NCBI GenBank assembly: GCA_030674185.1
Contig: JAPXFY010002721.1
Span: 1-25,479, forward strand
DNA from: Monoplex corrugatus
Lineage: Eukaryota; Mollusca; Gastropoda; Littorinimorpha; Ranellidae
Length of the DNA stretch: 25,479 nt
Direction: 5' to 3'
In this document: one piece after another, positions 1-10,565 of the stretch
How positions within the stretch are numbered: the first letter of the stretch is position 1
Layout: each line of letters begins with the position of its first letter
Program-made: the position numbers and the translations under genes
Notes under the pieces: model-generated
Databases searched by the model: none
Seen by the model: only the letters and a program-made list of their open reading frames with translations
Told to the model about the DNA's origin: nothing

Positions 1-1850
1 AAAAACTGGATGACAAAAGAAACTCTATGCTTTATGGAGGAATGGAGGAAGGCAAAGAGAAAGGAGATATACAGGAAGATATACAAAGAAATCAGGAATA
101 GGTGCAATGAAGCCAAGGAAGCTTGATTGAAAACAAAATGCAAGGAAATAGAAGACCAACACAAAACGGATCCTCAGGGTATGTACAGAAGAATTGGAGA
201 AATTGTCCACAGGAAAAATACATGCACATCAACTGGTTGCTTAAAATCGAACCAGGGTATGCTTATCATGGAAAAAGACAAAATATAAGATAGATGGGGA
301 GAGTAATTAAAGACCTTTTAGAAGATGACAGAAACGAAGAACACATTATAAGAAAGAACTTTGAAGGACCACCCATAATGAAAGATGAAATTAGAGCAGC
401 ACTGAAAAAGATGAAACCAGGAAAAGCCCCAGGACCAGACAATATTATTACAGAGATGATTGAAGCCCTGGAGAAATTTGGTATTGAAAAAAATAAGTCC
501 TTCTAAATGGGATTTAAGACACTGGAAAATCCCCACAGATGTTTCAAAATCAATTTTTATTGCACTTCCAAAGAAAACAGGGGCTATAGAATGCGAACTC
601 CATCGGAGAATCAGCTTGATGATTCATGTAAAAAAAATCCTATTAAAAATAATCATGATGAGGACAAGGAATAGAATCAAAAGTGAAATAGCAGAAGAAC
701 AGTGTGGAGTTGTGGAAGGGAAAGGAACTATTAATGCCATATACATCCTAAGAACTATCATAGAGAGGTCAATCGAGATGAATAAGGATTTATATTTATG
801 CTTTGTTGATTATACCAAGGCTTTCGATCGGGTAAGACATGAAGAATTATCAACCAACTAGAAAGACTCAACATTGATGGAAAAGATCTACGAATAATCA
901 GAACTATGTATTGGGAACAAACAGCTGCAATGAAAATAGAAAATGATACAAGCTCTTTCCACTTTCCAAACCATCAAAAGAGGAGCCAGACAAGGTTGTG
1001 TTTTGTCACCAGATCTGTTTTCACTATACAGCGAAAACATCATGAGAAACCTAGAAGAAGACCCTGGATTAAAGGTTGGAGGGAAAATGATAAACAACAT
1101 TCGGTACGCAGATGACACTGTGCAATAGCAAATGAAAGGACCACAAACCTTGTGATGTAATAGAAATAAAAGCAAAGTAAGGGTTGGAACTAAAAGAGCA
1201 AAAAGACTAAAATCATGGTAATCAGCACACAAAAAAACCCTCATGCAAAACAACAGCAAAGGGTACTACCTGAGACAGTTATAAGTTTAAATACTGGGAA
1301 TATTCATTTCACCAGACGCAGATGCACATCAGAAATAGCCAGTAAATCAACTAAGCCAAAACAGCATTCAAGAAGATGAAAGCATTCTTACCAACAAATG
1401 CATATCAATTAACATCAGGAAGAGTTCTTGAATGTTATATAGAACCAAACTGCTGTACGATTTAAGGCGTGACAGTCAACAAGCAAGCAGAACAAGTGAG
1501 GCAGCCGAGATGTGTTCTGAGAAAATGTGGGATTTCATGGACAGCAAAGAAAACAAACGAGAGAGTCTTGATGAGGCAACACAAGAAGATTATTGATAAG
1601 GAAGATTAGGAAAAGACAGGAAACATGTATAAGCCATTTTATGAGGAAGGGGAATTGGAGCACCTGGTCACAACAGGAAGCTGGAGGAAAGAGAGCACCA
1701 GGTAGACCCTGGGAGAAAATATTGGATGACTTGCAGAGTGGCTGAGGACAGAGAGGGTGGAAGACGTGCTTGCTGCAACAAGGGATAGGAAAATGGAGGA
1801 CCATGATCGCCATGCCATGTGATAAGGGACTTGATGATGATGATGAAATA
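1..1850 (+). pseudogene. Non-LTR retrotransposon reverse transcriptase, degenerate copy A
   Basis: This is a relic of a LINE open reading frame, of the endonuclease-reverse transcriptase type often mislabelled craniofacial development protein 2-like in invertebrate annotations. The window opens inside the linker before the RT domain. Around 294-506 the frame reads MKPGKAPGPDNI, an RT block. About 540-860 carries IFIALPKKTGAIECELHRR and LCFVDYTKAFDRVRHEEL, which includes the first catalytic Asp. About 975-1128 carries IKRGARQGCVLSPDLF and IRYADDT (YADD at 1105-1116). The carboxy-terminal part is traceable to about 1800 through a WMDSKENKRESL-like block. The frame changes several times and has many stops, so no protein can be made. 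The endonuclease, if present, lies left of the window. The clade is not settled from these motifs. Confidence 0.88.
1833..1845 (+). repeat. GAT-repeat 3' terminus of retroelement copy A
   Basis: A short (GAT)n run directly follows the last recognisable part of copy A. It is followed by GATA/CATA-rich simple sequence. Copies B and C end the same way, so this is taken as the element's 3' end rather than an unrelated microsatellite. Confidence 0.6.
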
Positions 1851-1917
1851 TAGATGTAGATATAGATATAGGTACAGACACATACTACATGCACACATAG
1901 ATACTTATTTGCGTGTA

Positions 1918-2860
1918 TACAGACATACTGACAACAATAGCAATGAGAGTAGAGAATGATGTAAGCTCTTTCCAAAATATCAAAGGAGTTTTGCAGGGAT
2001 GTGCTCTGTCACCAGATTTGATTTCATTTTACAACAAAAACTTAATGAGAAACCTAAAAGAATGGCCTGGGATAAAAGTTGGAGATGAAATGATAAACGG
2101 TCTTCGTTACGCAAATAACACTGTTCTAATTGCAGAAAATGTAAATGACCTACAAAATCTTATGAGTATAATAGAAATACAAAGTGGAAATAAAGGGCCG
2201 GAGTTGAATAGCAAGAAGATTGAAGCCATGGTAATCAGTAAAAAAAAAATCCCTTCATATAACGTAACAGGAATGGCACAACCTTGAAACAAGCTCAGAT
2301 GGCAGATGTACATTAGAAATAGCCCGCAGAATCGGCCAAGCTAAAACAGCATTTAAGAAATTGGAAAGTGTTTTTTCAAACAAATGCCTATCAATTGACA
2401 CCAGGAAGAGAGTTCTTGATGTTATGTAGAACTGATACTGTTGCGTGGATGTGAAGCGTGGGCAATCAACATGCAAATTCAGAACAAGATCAAGGCAGCT
2501 GAAATGTGATTTCTAAGAAGAATGTTAAGAGTTCCATGGACAGCAAAGAAAACAAACGAGACAGTCTTGAAGAAGGCAGACACAGGAAGAACGTTTTAAA
2601 GAGAGAGATTACGAAAATACAAGCAACATTTTTAGGACATTGCAGGAGGCAAGAGAAATTAGAGCACCTAGTCACAACAGAAAGCTTGAGGGAAAAAGAG
2701 CATCAGGTAGACCCAGGGAGAAAATATAGGACAGACCAGCACAGTAGTTGAAGACAGAGAGAGTGGGAGATGTACTTTCAATGACAAAAGATAGATTCGT
2801 TTCAAAGGTCCTGATCGCCACACCATGTGCCAGGGCACATGATAATGATGATGATGCTGA
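1918..2860 (+). pseudogene. Non-LTR reverse transcriptase, 5'-truncated copy B
   Basis: This is a second copy of the same family as copy A, 5'-truncated in the middle of the RT domain. It starts at the block matching copy A around 912. An open frame at 1913-2287 holds GVLQGCALSPDLISFY and LRYANNTVLIAENVNDLQNL. The catalytic YADD is changed to YANN at 2108-2119, which removes both metal-binding aspartates. The carboxy-terminal region (about 2506-2820) again shows the MDSKENKRDSLEE block and the HLVTTESL region, and the copy ends in a GATAATGATGATGATG tail at 2841-2856. The 5' truncation is typical of target-primed reverse transcription. It cannot be functional. Confidence 0.85.
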
Positions 2861-3059
2861 GACATACATGCATGTAAATATATGATACAGACAGGCAAAT
2901 CACATACGTACAGACAAAGAGACAGATGTATATGCACGACTTGGATATAGTTCTCAAAATGTTCAATCACGAGGCAATATCCATAACATGACCAACAGAG
3001 CATGAGGGTATTGAAGAAATTCTTGGTCAAATTGTCTGCATAACAATTACTTTAAGTGT
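2861..3059. other. Short spacer between two retroelement relics
   Basis: It starts with GATA/ACAG-rich simple sequence continuing from the tail of copy B, then about 130 bases of unassigned sequence. No gene or RNA is visible. Confidence 0.4.
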
Positions 3060-3510
3060 TCCTATCTTTGTTTTATAGCATGATCACTGTCTCAACTGTC
3101 AGCGTCACCGGGTTTGGTGTTGGCTGCTGCATATCTAGATATCACCAATTCCTTCCAGGCCACTCTGTCTTTACTTTGTGACAATTTCTTGAATAATTAA
3201 GCCGCTGATGTCGGTTATGTCATCAATGTGTGAGATTGGAGACCTGCCTTTCTTCCTTTTTGCTGCTGTTTTTCCCTTGAAAGATGGTTGCCATGAGGTC
3301 CGTGTTTGTGTTGCGTGACACATGGCCAGTGTATTTTAGTCTTCTCTTGTTGATGTCTGCTATAGTTCTTCCAGGACACTTTCATTAGTTCTTTCAGTCT
3401 GTCCATTTGACACGTAGTAGTCTCTGATAAAACCACATCTCTGTAGCCTCAATTCTTCTGCCCTCAGTTTTTCTCAGAGTCCAGGCTTTTCAGCCATAAA
3501 TCATGACTGG
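3060..3510 (-). pseudogene. Carboxy-terminal relic of a non-LTR retrotransposon ORF
   Basis: Read on the minus strand, this region gives broken blocks in the order expected for the C-terminal part of an endonuclease-RT LINE protein: a region resembling SEAWTL (near 3500), then YRDVVLSETTTCQMDR (near 3430), NESVLEEL and an HWPCVTQHKH/HGNHL block (near 3330), then KGRKAGLQSHTLMT (near 3230) and DRVAWKELV (near 3160). Related proteins carry ATEMWFYRRMLRISWTD, then GHV, then GRQ and W-rich blocks. Frameshifts and stops are frequent. The assignment rests on the order of weak motifs. It is a different subfamily from copies A-C. Confidence 0.55.
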
Positions 3511-3905
3511 CCATTATAGCATAATATACAAGCGAAAATCATTAATTTTTTTTGTTTTGATGCATGTTTTTTTTTTTGAAAGCGTGATCCTGACAATACA
3601 GTCAATACCAATGTTTAAGATGTCTTCCAAGTATTTTCCTCTCCTACCTTGATACAGGGGCTCTAAATAGCACATTTGTTCTCTGGCAGCTTCATCATAC
3701 CTGTACAAAAGATGAAAACACCAGTTCCAATCTGTCTCCTAATCTCTTGTGTCTGGCTCCAGGTGTCACATCCTGGTGTACCACCTCAACTGGCGGGCTT
3801 AACGATGTAAGGGGATGATACTGGGCGGACGAATTTCCTCAAAGAAGTCAACGGCCAGAGCAGAGAAGGCCCCAAGTACTTCATAGGCCTCGTGTTAATG
3901 ACCAG
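3511..3905. other. Unassigned sequence, possibly continuing the minus-strand relic
   Basis: Minus-strand frames here are short (for example 3514-3708) and I recognise no domain. The block just left of the CA repeat (about 3780-3905) has an open minus-strand frame that runs into the microsatellite and is not a credible gene. It may be the continuation of the relic at 3060-3510. Confidence 0.3.
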
Positions 3906-3907
3906 GA

Positions 3908-3921
3908 CACACACACACACA

Positions 3922-4015
<94 letters not shown>
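3908..4015. repeat. (CA)n-(TA)n compound microsatellite
   Basis: About 80 bases of nearly pure CA repeat (one CGTACA interruption) pass directly into about 24 bases of TA repeat. Confidence 0.98.
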
Positions 4016-4018
<3 letters not shown>

Positions 4019-4140
4019 AGTTACATGTACATATATTGATATAGATACATATGTATAACATTATAAAAGAAAGCATACTGTGCAGTGCTTTAACCATGTA
4101 TTAATTTTGTAAATAGATACTCTCAGCTGTATAAAAATAT

Positions 4141-4196
4141 GTTGTTGTTAATGCTGTTGTTGTTGTTTTGTTGTTGTTGTCGTTGTTGTTGTTGTT
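4141..4196. repeat. (GTT)n microsatellite
   Basis: Imperfect GTT/TTG trinucleotide repeat followed by a T-rich run. It produces a poly-Asn/Thr reading frame on the minus strand that has no other support. Confidence 0.9.
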
Positions 4197-4261
4197 CTTT
4201 CTTTTTTTGAAACTCGTGAATGTTCTGTTTTTTCTAATCATCCGAACTTGGATATTATTAA

Positions 4262-5655
4262 CTGACACGCACACAACAGACCGACCAAACACACAGCTAA
4301 CATTGGTCCTGGTGAAGGCTTCACATACAGGTTGACATGTAGATACACAACAGACAGCCAAACACTTAACTAGCACTGGTCCTGATGAAGGCTTCACATA
4401 CAGGTTGACATGTAGATACACAACAGCCAGAGCCAAACACACAGTTAACATTGGTCCTGATGAAGGCTTCACATACAGGTTGACATGTAGATACACAACA
4501 GACAGAGCCAAACACACAGCTAACATTGGTCCTGGTGAAGGCTTCGCATACAGGTTGACATGTAGGTACACAACAGACAGAGCCAAACACACAGCAAATT
4601 TGGTCCTGGTGAAGGCATCACATACAGGTTGACATGTAGATACACAACAGACTCAACCAAACACACAGCTAACATTGGTCCTGATGAAGGCTTCACATAC
4701 AGGTTGACATGTAGGTACACAACAGACAGAGCCAAACACACAGCTAACATTGGTCCTGATGAAGGCTTCACATACAGGTTGACATGTAGATACACAACAG
4801 CCAGAGCCAAACACATTGGTCCTGATGAAGGCTTCACATACAGGTTGACATGTAGATACACAACAGACAGAGCCAAACACACAGCTAACATTGGTCCTGG
4901 TGAAGGCTTCGCATACAGGTTGACATGTAGTACACAACAGACAGAGCCAAACACACAGCAAATTTGGTCCTGGTGAAGGCATCACATACAGGTTGACATG
5001 TAGATACACAACAGACATCAACCAAACACACAGCTAACATTGGTCCTGATGAAGGCTTCATATACAGGTTGACATGTAGTACACAAAGACAAGCCAAACA
5101 CACAGCTAACATTGGTCCCGATGAAGGCTTCACATACAGGTTGACATGTAGATACACAACAGACAGAGCCAAACACACAGCTAACATTGGTCCTGATGAA
5201 GGCTTCACATACAGGTTGACATGTAGGTACACAACAGTGCAAAACACACACGCCTAACATTGGTCCTGATGAAGGCTTCACATACAGGTTGACATGTAGG
5301 TACACAACAGAGCAAAATACACAGCCAACACTGGTCCTGATGAAGGCCTCACATACAGGTTGACATGTAGGTAAACAACAGTGCAAAACACACAGCCAAC
5401 ACCGGTCCTGATGAAGGCCTCACATACAGGTTGACATGAAGGTACACAACAGAGCCAAAGACACAGCCAACACTGGTCCTGATGAAGGCCTCACATACAG
5501 GTTGACATGTAGGTACACAACAGAGCCAAACACACAGCCAACACTGGTCCTGATGAAGGCCTCACATACAGGTTGACATGTAGGTACACAACAGAGCAAA
5601 ACACACAGCCAACACTGGTCCTGATGAAGGCCTCACATACAGGTTGACATGTAGA
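4262..5655. repeat. Minisatellite, 19 copies with a period of about 75 bp
   Basis: A tandem array in which every unit contains TTGGTCCTGATGAAGGCTTC, ACATACAGGTTGACATGTAG and then ACACAACAGACAGAGCCAAA. I count the block CAGGTTGACATG 19 times, starting near 4326 and ending near 5640. The period is 75 bases in the left part and shortens to about 69-73 at the right, where the later units share the variants AACACTGG and GGCCTCAC. One unit near 4800-4840 is about 10 bases short. Because 75 is a multiple of three, long frames are open on both strands (a Cys-rich 25-residue repeat on minus). The many non-triplet length differences argue against coding. The array ends about 60 bases beyond the receptor stop codon, so it may be transcribed in that gene's 3' UTR. 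Confidence 0.97.
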
Positions 5656-5718
5656 CGACAGTTTTACAGCTCTACAAAGAAAGGACTGTCGTAATGATTG
5701 TGTAATTTTACAATATTA

Positions 5719-8683
5719 TCAATGTACTGTTTTGTCTAGCAGCAAATTTCGTGATTTCAACACTTGTAACAGTCTTTTTTCCTGTTCTTGTTGACGTCGC
5801 TGTGTTACGACAGTCCATATGTACAGCAGTGGGTTGATTGCACAGTTAAGTGGTAACAAGAACACAACCATTGTCACATGAGCCTTGTCTGATTCAATAC
5901 TACCACCTAAGGTCATCATACTGGTCAGACCAAGGGAGAACCAGCACACAGCATTGTTACAGCCACTTTTATCAACAAGTGGACTGAAAAATAAATCAAT
6001 TTCTTTGTGGGATCCATAAAAATTGGATGGATTGGTGTTCGTCTGTAAATGATGAGTTGGGCAACAATCACCATGGAGCACAGGATACAATTAAACAATA
6101 CAGTGACTGTGAACCACCTGTAATCTTCTTTGGGGTTAACATCATATACGGCCAGATGACACAGACCAGACTGGCCATCAAGGCCCCAGTGTGACTGTCC
6201 AGGAAGAAAAGGTATCACAGACAGCAACAGTCCAACACACCACGACACTGCACAAGCTGCAGCTGCGAGACGTGTATTGAATGTCCACGTTGTTAAGGGG
6301 AAACAAAGAACAATGATGTGATACAGTGTCATGAACCAGAGGATCAGAACTGACACCTCATTGGACAGAAGTGAAAGGAAACCAGCAACCTTGCAAGTCA
6401 CACCGTTGGTCCATGTCTTTTCAAAGTAGATGTATTTTCCATAGAATATTTCATTGGCCACTGTAACTATGCTGACGTGGATTCCCATGCAGATGTTAGA
6501 AATCTGCAAATGGGCAATGAACGTAATGAAAACACTTCCAAATATTTTCTTTTCCAGGAATGCTGCCATGAAACAAATCAAATTCCCTAGAATGGAGAAC
6601 ACACTAAGTAACCAAAAGAAAAGCCTGTACAGTTCACTTGGTAGCAAATGTTTACAGGAAGAAAACGTGAGATGGGGTGACACACAACTCACTGTGAGTG
6701 ATTGTTTTAAAAGTAAGTTCCTGCAACAAAGCCTATAATTTGAGGTGAAGATACTTTTCAGATGATTCCACATTGATAATGCATCCAAAGGAAAGTTGGT
6801 CACCGAATTTCCCCTGACGTCAAGTTCAGTCAGCTGTGGGATACATTGGACTGCTCTGGGACTGATTGTTTGAATGCCAGAAAATGATAAATCCAAATGT
6901 GTGACTTGGGGAAAGTACATGGGCAGCTTACTATTTAGTATCTGGACACGTGTTCTTGAAACATCTATTTTTGTCAGAGCATAATGAAACAGAAAATATG
7001 GTTTACCTCTTAATAACACCAAAGGGTTATTTGCTAAAAGTAACGTCCTTAAATTCCACAATTTGAGAAAAACAATCCTATCCACAATTCTCAGGTGATT
7101 GTAAGTCAGATCGAGGGACTGTAGGTTATAAAGCTTCACACTTGATATATTGATCAGAGAACAATAGGAAAGCGTCAGATGAATGAGATGTGGGTTATTA
7201 CTGAAGTCAGTCAGCGTCATTCCCGAGCCTGTGGCGTCCATGTAGCGAAGCTGGGAAAAGAGATCAGCAGAGAATTCCTGGGGACATAAAAAAGACTGAC
7301 CTTGACATTGACAGCCACCAGGACAGGTCATGTCACACAGCCATTCATCATCACGCTGTGGACACTGACCCCAGCCATCACACATATGATCTCTATGAAC
7401 ACAAACTTTAGAACCACGACACTGACAGAAACCAGGACAGGTGAATATTTCACAGTCTTGTTCATCCTCACCATATGTACAGTCAGAAAATCCGTTACAT
7501 CGGGTGTAGACAGGGAGACAGTACAACCAGTCTTCTGTACACCAGTAGTGAGTGTCAGGACAAGACTGATGAGATGTCATCAGCTGCTGAGTAAAGTATC
7601 CTGTACCGTCCAGGTTGATGAACAGTCGCTGATTTTTGTTGGCTTCTTTGTGTTTCCAGCTATTCCTCCAGTCATAGTCGCAGCTGGCCTCATCAGAGTC
7701 ATCCAGACAATCTGCGTGGTAATCACAACGTTGGATGTCCAACACACACTGACCATTGGTGCACAGAAAACCACTGCATGAAGGATGTTGACAGAATGAC
7801 TCATCACTGTGATCTGGACAGTCATGTCTGAAGTCACACACCAGGGTGTAAGGCAGTGTTGTCATGTCATCATCACAGACAAACATGACAATGGTGTAGT
7901 CAGTGTACTTTCCAGGGAAATCTGGTGTGTCTGTGTCCTTAGTGCTCATGTTCCAGAACTCACATGATCTTATATATATCATTTGTCCACAGTGAACGTG
8001 AAGATCGCAGGACATAAATGTATGTGTCACGTGACCCTGTGGACAATCTGATAACGTCTGCTGTGTCTGTGTCAAAAGGGACAGGGCCAAAACTACAACA
8101 TGGAACACAACGGTTTGAACAGAATGCAGATTTTGTGATTGTGGTTTGACTTCACAAAGTGTGTGGTATGATGAACAAGTTGTCGGAATGGTGTATGCTT
8201 CAAGACCATACTGATAGATACCCCTGGCTGGTATGTAGACGTTATGAAAAAAATGAACAAGGTTGTAGATCATGGTGCTGTCAGACCAATGACGGAACAT
8301 ACTGTACATGAAAGTCACAGACTCCCAGCCTCTCGACAAACCTGACCGCATTTCAATGTCGTCACAATGATTAAAAATGTGCAGGAAATCGTTTTGTTCC
8401 TGTCTGGTTTTGACTGAACCCAGCTGTCCACCCATCTTCTGACACTTGTATGATGCCAGTGCAGTAAGCAAATGTGCGTCTAGTTTAACATACACAAAAC
8501 ATTTGTCACGTGAAGCCACCAAACCCTGACAACCAGGACTACTGAAGGGACAGTGTTCTGTTTCGTCCTGTCCATCTTCACACTCTGACTTTAGGTTACA
8601 GTCTAAGTGATGTTGAAAGCTGGAATAGTGATCGACAGAACAGTTGAACAGTCCACTGGGTAACTGATGGGGTTTAGCGGTCT
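5719..8683 (-). pseudogene. GRL101-like LDLa/LRR seven-helix receptor, main exon, with frameshift
   Basis: This large exon of a cell-surface G-protein coupled receptor resembles the mollusc GRL101 family and, more distantly, relaxin/LGR receptors. A good acceptor (TTTCCTTTCACCCAG, ending at 8684) opens the exon. Modules in order: an LDLa module (about 8650-8530, with SECEDGQDETEHC); a C-type-lectin-like domain (about 8510-8140); four more LDLa modules with acidic DxSDE-type ends (such as CDFRHDCPDHSDESFC and CDYHADCLDDSDEASC) to about 7320; about seven leucine-rich repeats (about 7280-6760); a Cys-rich hinge; and transmembrane helices from about 6640 on. The frame runs open to a TGA at 5925, in the middle of TM6. 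The remaining TM6 end and TM7, with NPLLY, continue in another frame to a stop at 5719-5721. The TM3 end reads TLYHIIVL where D/ERY is expected. This is either a pseudogene, a null allele or a sequence error. A ligand cannot be inferred. Confidence 0.85.
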
Positions 8684-8741
8684 CTGGGTGAAAGGAAAAT
8701 AATATTTTCAGACTGACACTTTTAAATGATGGTACATCAAC
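8684..8741 (-). other. Probable short intron of the receptor gene (phase 1)
   Basis: A donor CTAG|GTTGAT (GT at 8741-8740) pairs in phase 1 with the acceptor ending at 8684, giving a 58-base intron. An alternative phase-1 donor, TGTG|GTGACA near 8808, would give a longer intron and a shorter upstream exon. The acceptor is well supported; the donor is not decided. Confidence 0.4.
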
Positions 8742-9051
8742 CTAGACTGCTGACATGAATTCCAATATGTGCTGTTGGGAAAACGCCAGCTGATGAATTT
8801 TTGTCACCACACACACGCAGGACGCTTTGACGTGTATCTGGCAGTGTATAAATCAAGTCTACATACGTTTTAGGTGTGTACGATTTGTACGATGTTCCCT
8901 GAAAACTGAGCATGATGACACAGCCAGGGGGCGCTGTCACTTCTTCCCAGATGTGATGATGACCTGTCCAAAGGAAGCTCTGACGTGGTAATATCATGTA
9001 TCCACAAATGGGTGAGGTGGATACATTAATAAAACTGTGTTCTTCAATTAC
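8742..9051 (-). CDS. Receptor extracellular exon upstream of the LDLa/lectin exon
   Basis: An open exon encoding extracellular sequence with CGYMILPRQSFLWTG and EEVTAPPGCVIMLSF, loosely like the beta strands of a CUB domain though not a firm match. The start is set by an acceptor ATACAG|GTAATTG (AG ending at 9052). This joins in phase 0 to the donor of the exon to its right. The 3' limit is less certain (8742 or about 8809). It lies directly upstream of the main receptor exon in the same orientation. An N-glycosylation sequon (NVS) fits secretion. The frame stays open to 9171, but the part right of 9051 is treated as intron. Confidence 0.55.
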
Positions 9052-9188
9052 CTGTATATGTAGTCTAACTAAAGACTTGTTATAGTGCACAAAATACATG
9101 TAGTTTCTTAATGATTCGATATAATCTTCCATATGATACTTATAGCATTGTATTGTCCAGAAGAATCCCACATATATATATCAGTTAC
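9052..9188 (-). other. Probable 137-bp phase-0 intron of the receptor gene
   Basis: The donor AAATGG|GTAACTGA (GT at 9188-9187) and the acceptor CATATACAG both keep the flanking frames in phase 0. The TA-rich interior contains a TATATATA run. Confidence 0.5.
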
Positions 9189-9485
9189 CCATTTCCAAAA
9201 GCCACACCAATATGCTAAACATTGGACATGGACCCGTACTAACATACCCTGTGGTACCACTAAATGCAGAAGACAGAAAGTAGTGAACTCACCACACATC
9301 CCATACACCACTCTGTGGTGTGTCAGAAAGCCAGACAATTCATAATACTCGCAGCTTGACACATTGACCTGTAGGACTGGGAAGTTTGTTTGGTTCTGAT
9401 TCATAATGTACTCCACACCCGGACAGAGATCACTGATGTTCAGTGGATCAGGATTCATGCTGGTGCTGGTGACGTTCAAGTTACT
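9189..9485 (-). CDS. Receptor amino-terminal extracellular exon
   Basis: An open exon of about 99 codons bounded by a strong acceptor, CATCTTTCCCAG (AG ending at 9486), and a donor at 9188. The protein has several N-glycosylation sequons (NVT, NIS, NQT, NVS), paired cysteines and a VPQGMLVRVHVQC strand. This is what an extracellular module of the receptor should look like, but I cannot name the domain. The signal peptide exon is not identified. To the right lie microsatellites and a retroelement fragment, so the 5' end may be further away or lost. Confidence 0.6.
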
Positions 9486-9594
9486 CTGGGAAAGATGCCA
9501 CTGATGCTGTTGCTGATAACAGCAATAAGGATAATGATACACCATCATAATCATAACAACAACAATGAAATAACAAGAATTATCATAGAAAGTA

Positions 9595-9602
9595 GTAGAA
9601 GA

Positions 9603-9652
<50 letters not shown>

Positions 9653-9668
9653 CAGTAGCAGTAGCAGT
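9595..9668. repeat. (TAG)n/(CAG)n microsatellite
   Basis: About 70 bases of TAG trinucleotides ending in a few CAGTAG units. Confidence 0.97.
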
Positions 9669-9696
9669 ATCAGTGCTATTATATACATGTATACGT

Positions 9697-9885
<189 letters not shown>

Positions 9886-9904
9886 CTGTGTGTGTCTGGA
9901 TCTG

Positions 9905-10230
9905 TGTCTCTGTCATCATGTCCTCTGCCACATGGCATTGGCGATCATGGTCCTCCATACGAATGTATTCCTTGTCGCTGCAAGTGCATCCCCCACGCTC
10001 TATGTGCTCAACCCCTCTGCATGTCCATCCAATATTTTCTCCCTGGGTCTTCCTGGTGTTCTCTTTCCCTCCAGCTTACCTGTTGTGACCAAGTGCTCGA
10101 ATTTCTCCTGCTTCATACTATGCCCTATAAATGTTGCTTGTTTTTTCCCTAATCTTCATGATTAATGTTCTAGTTGTGTCTGCTTCAAGACTATCTCGTT
10201 TGTTTTCTTTATTGTCCAGGGAACTCATGT
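9905..10230 (-). pseudogene. 3' terminal fragment of the copy A/B retroelement (copy C)
   Basis: Read on the minus strand, this matches the last about 320 bases of copies A and B. It has the GACAATAAAGAAAACAAACG block, the CACTTGGTCACAACAGG block, AGACCCAGGGAGAAAATATTGG and GAGGACCATGATCGCC, and ends at ACATGATGA (9913-9920). It is 5'-truncated. The flanking DNA beyond its 3' end is again a CA/TG microsatellite. It lies upstream of the receptor's first recognised exon and shares that gene's orientation. Confidence 0.8.
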
Positions 10231-10359
10231 ATGCTATAGTGAATTTAGAAACCACGTGTCTTGTGCACTATAACAATATGTATTTATATTCGAGCCATTT
10301 TTTCTTCTTCCCATTCGTTCTAGATACGTGCAGATTAGAATGTCAATATGCTGCCACAT

Positions 10360-10532
10360 GTTTCTGTTCGCATGCAGTACACAAGGCCCCAAGACTCCTT
10401 TCCATGCAACACGTGTGGAAGAACACCTAGATGGGCTGTCAGAATCTTGTGCCCCACATAAGGACCTACAGTATACCAGGTGACTACGTATCATTTTGTT
10501 CCACATCGCTTGGTTTGACTGGCGAGTCCTCC

Positions 10533-10565
<33 letters not shown>

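Noticed and set aside
4366..5386. Cys-rich proteins encoded by the 75-bp array
   Set aside because: Open on both strands because the period is divisible by three; unit lengths vary by non-multiples of three, which breaks frames.
4262..5655. CRISPR-like array
   Set aside because: The units are contiguous with no unique spacers, and the surroundings are eukaryotic.
5935..5960. Programmed frameshift in the receptor
   Set aside because: There is no slippery heptamer or nearby structure typical of programmed sites; an extra TG in a TGTGTG run is simpler.
7302..7781. Open frame on the + strand, 159 codons
   Set aside because: Antisense shadow of the LDLa exon of the receptor; no own motif.
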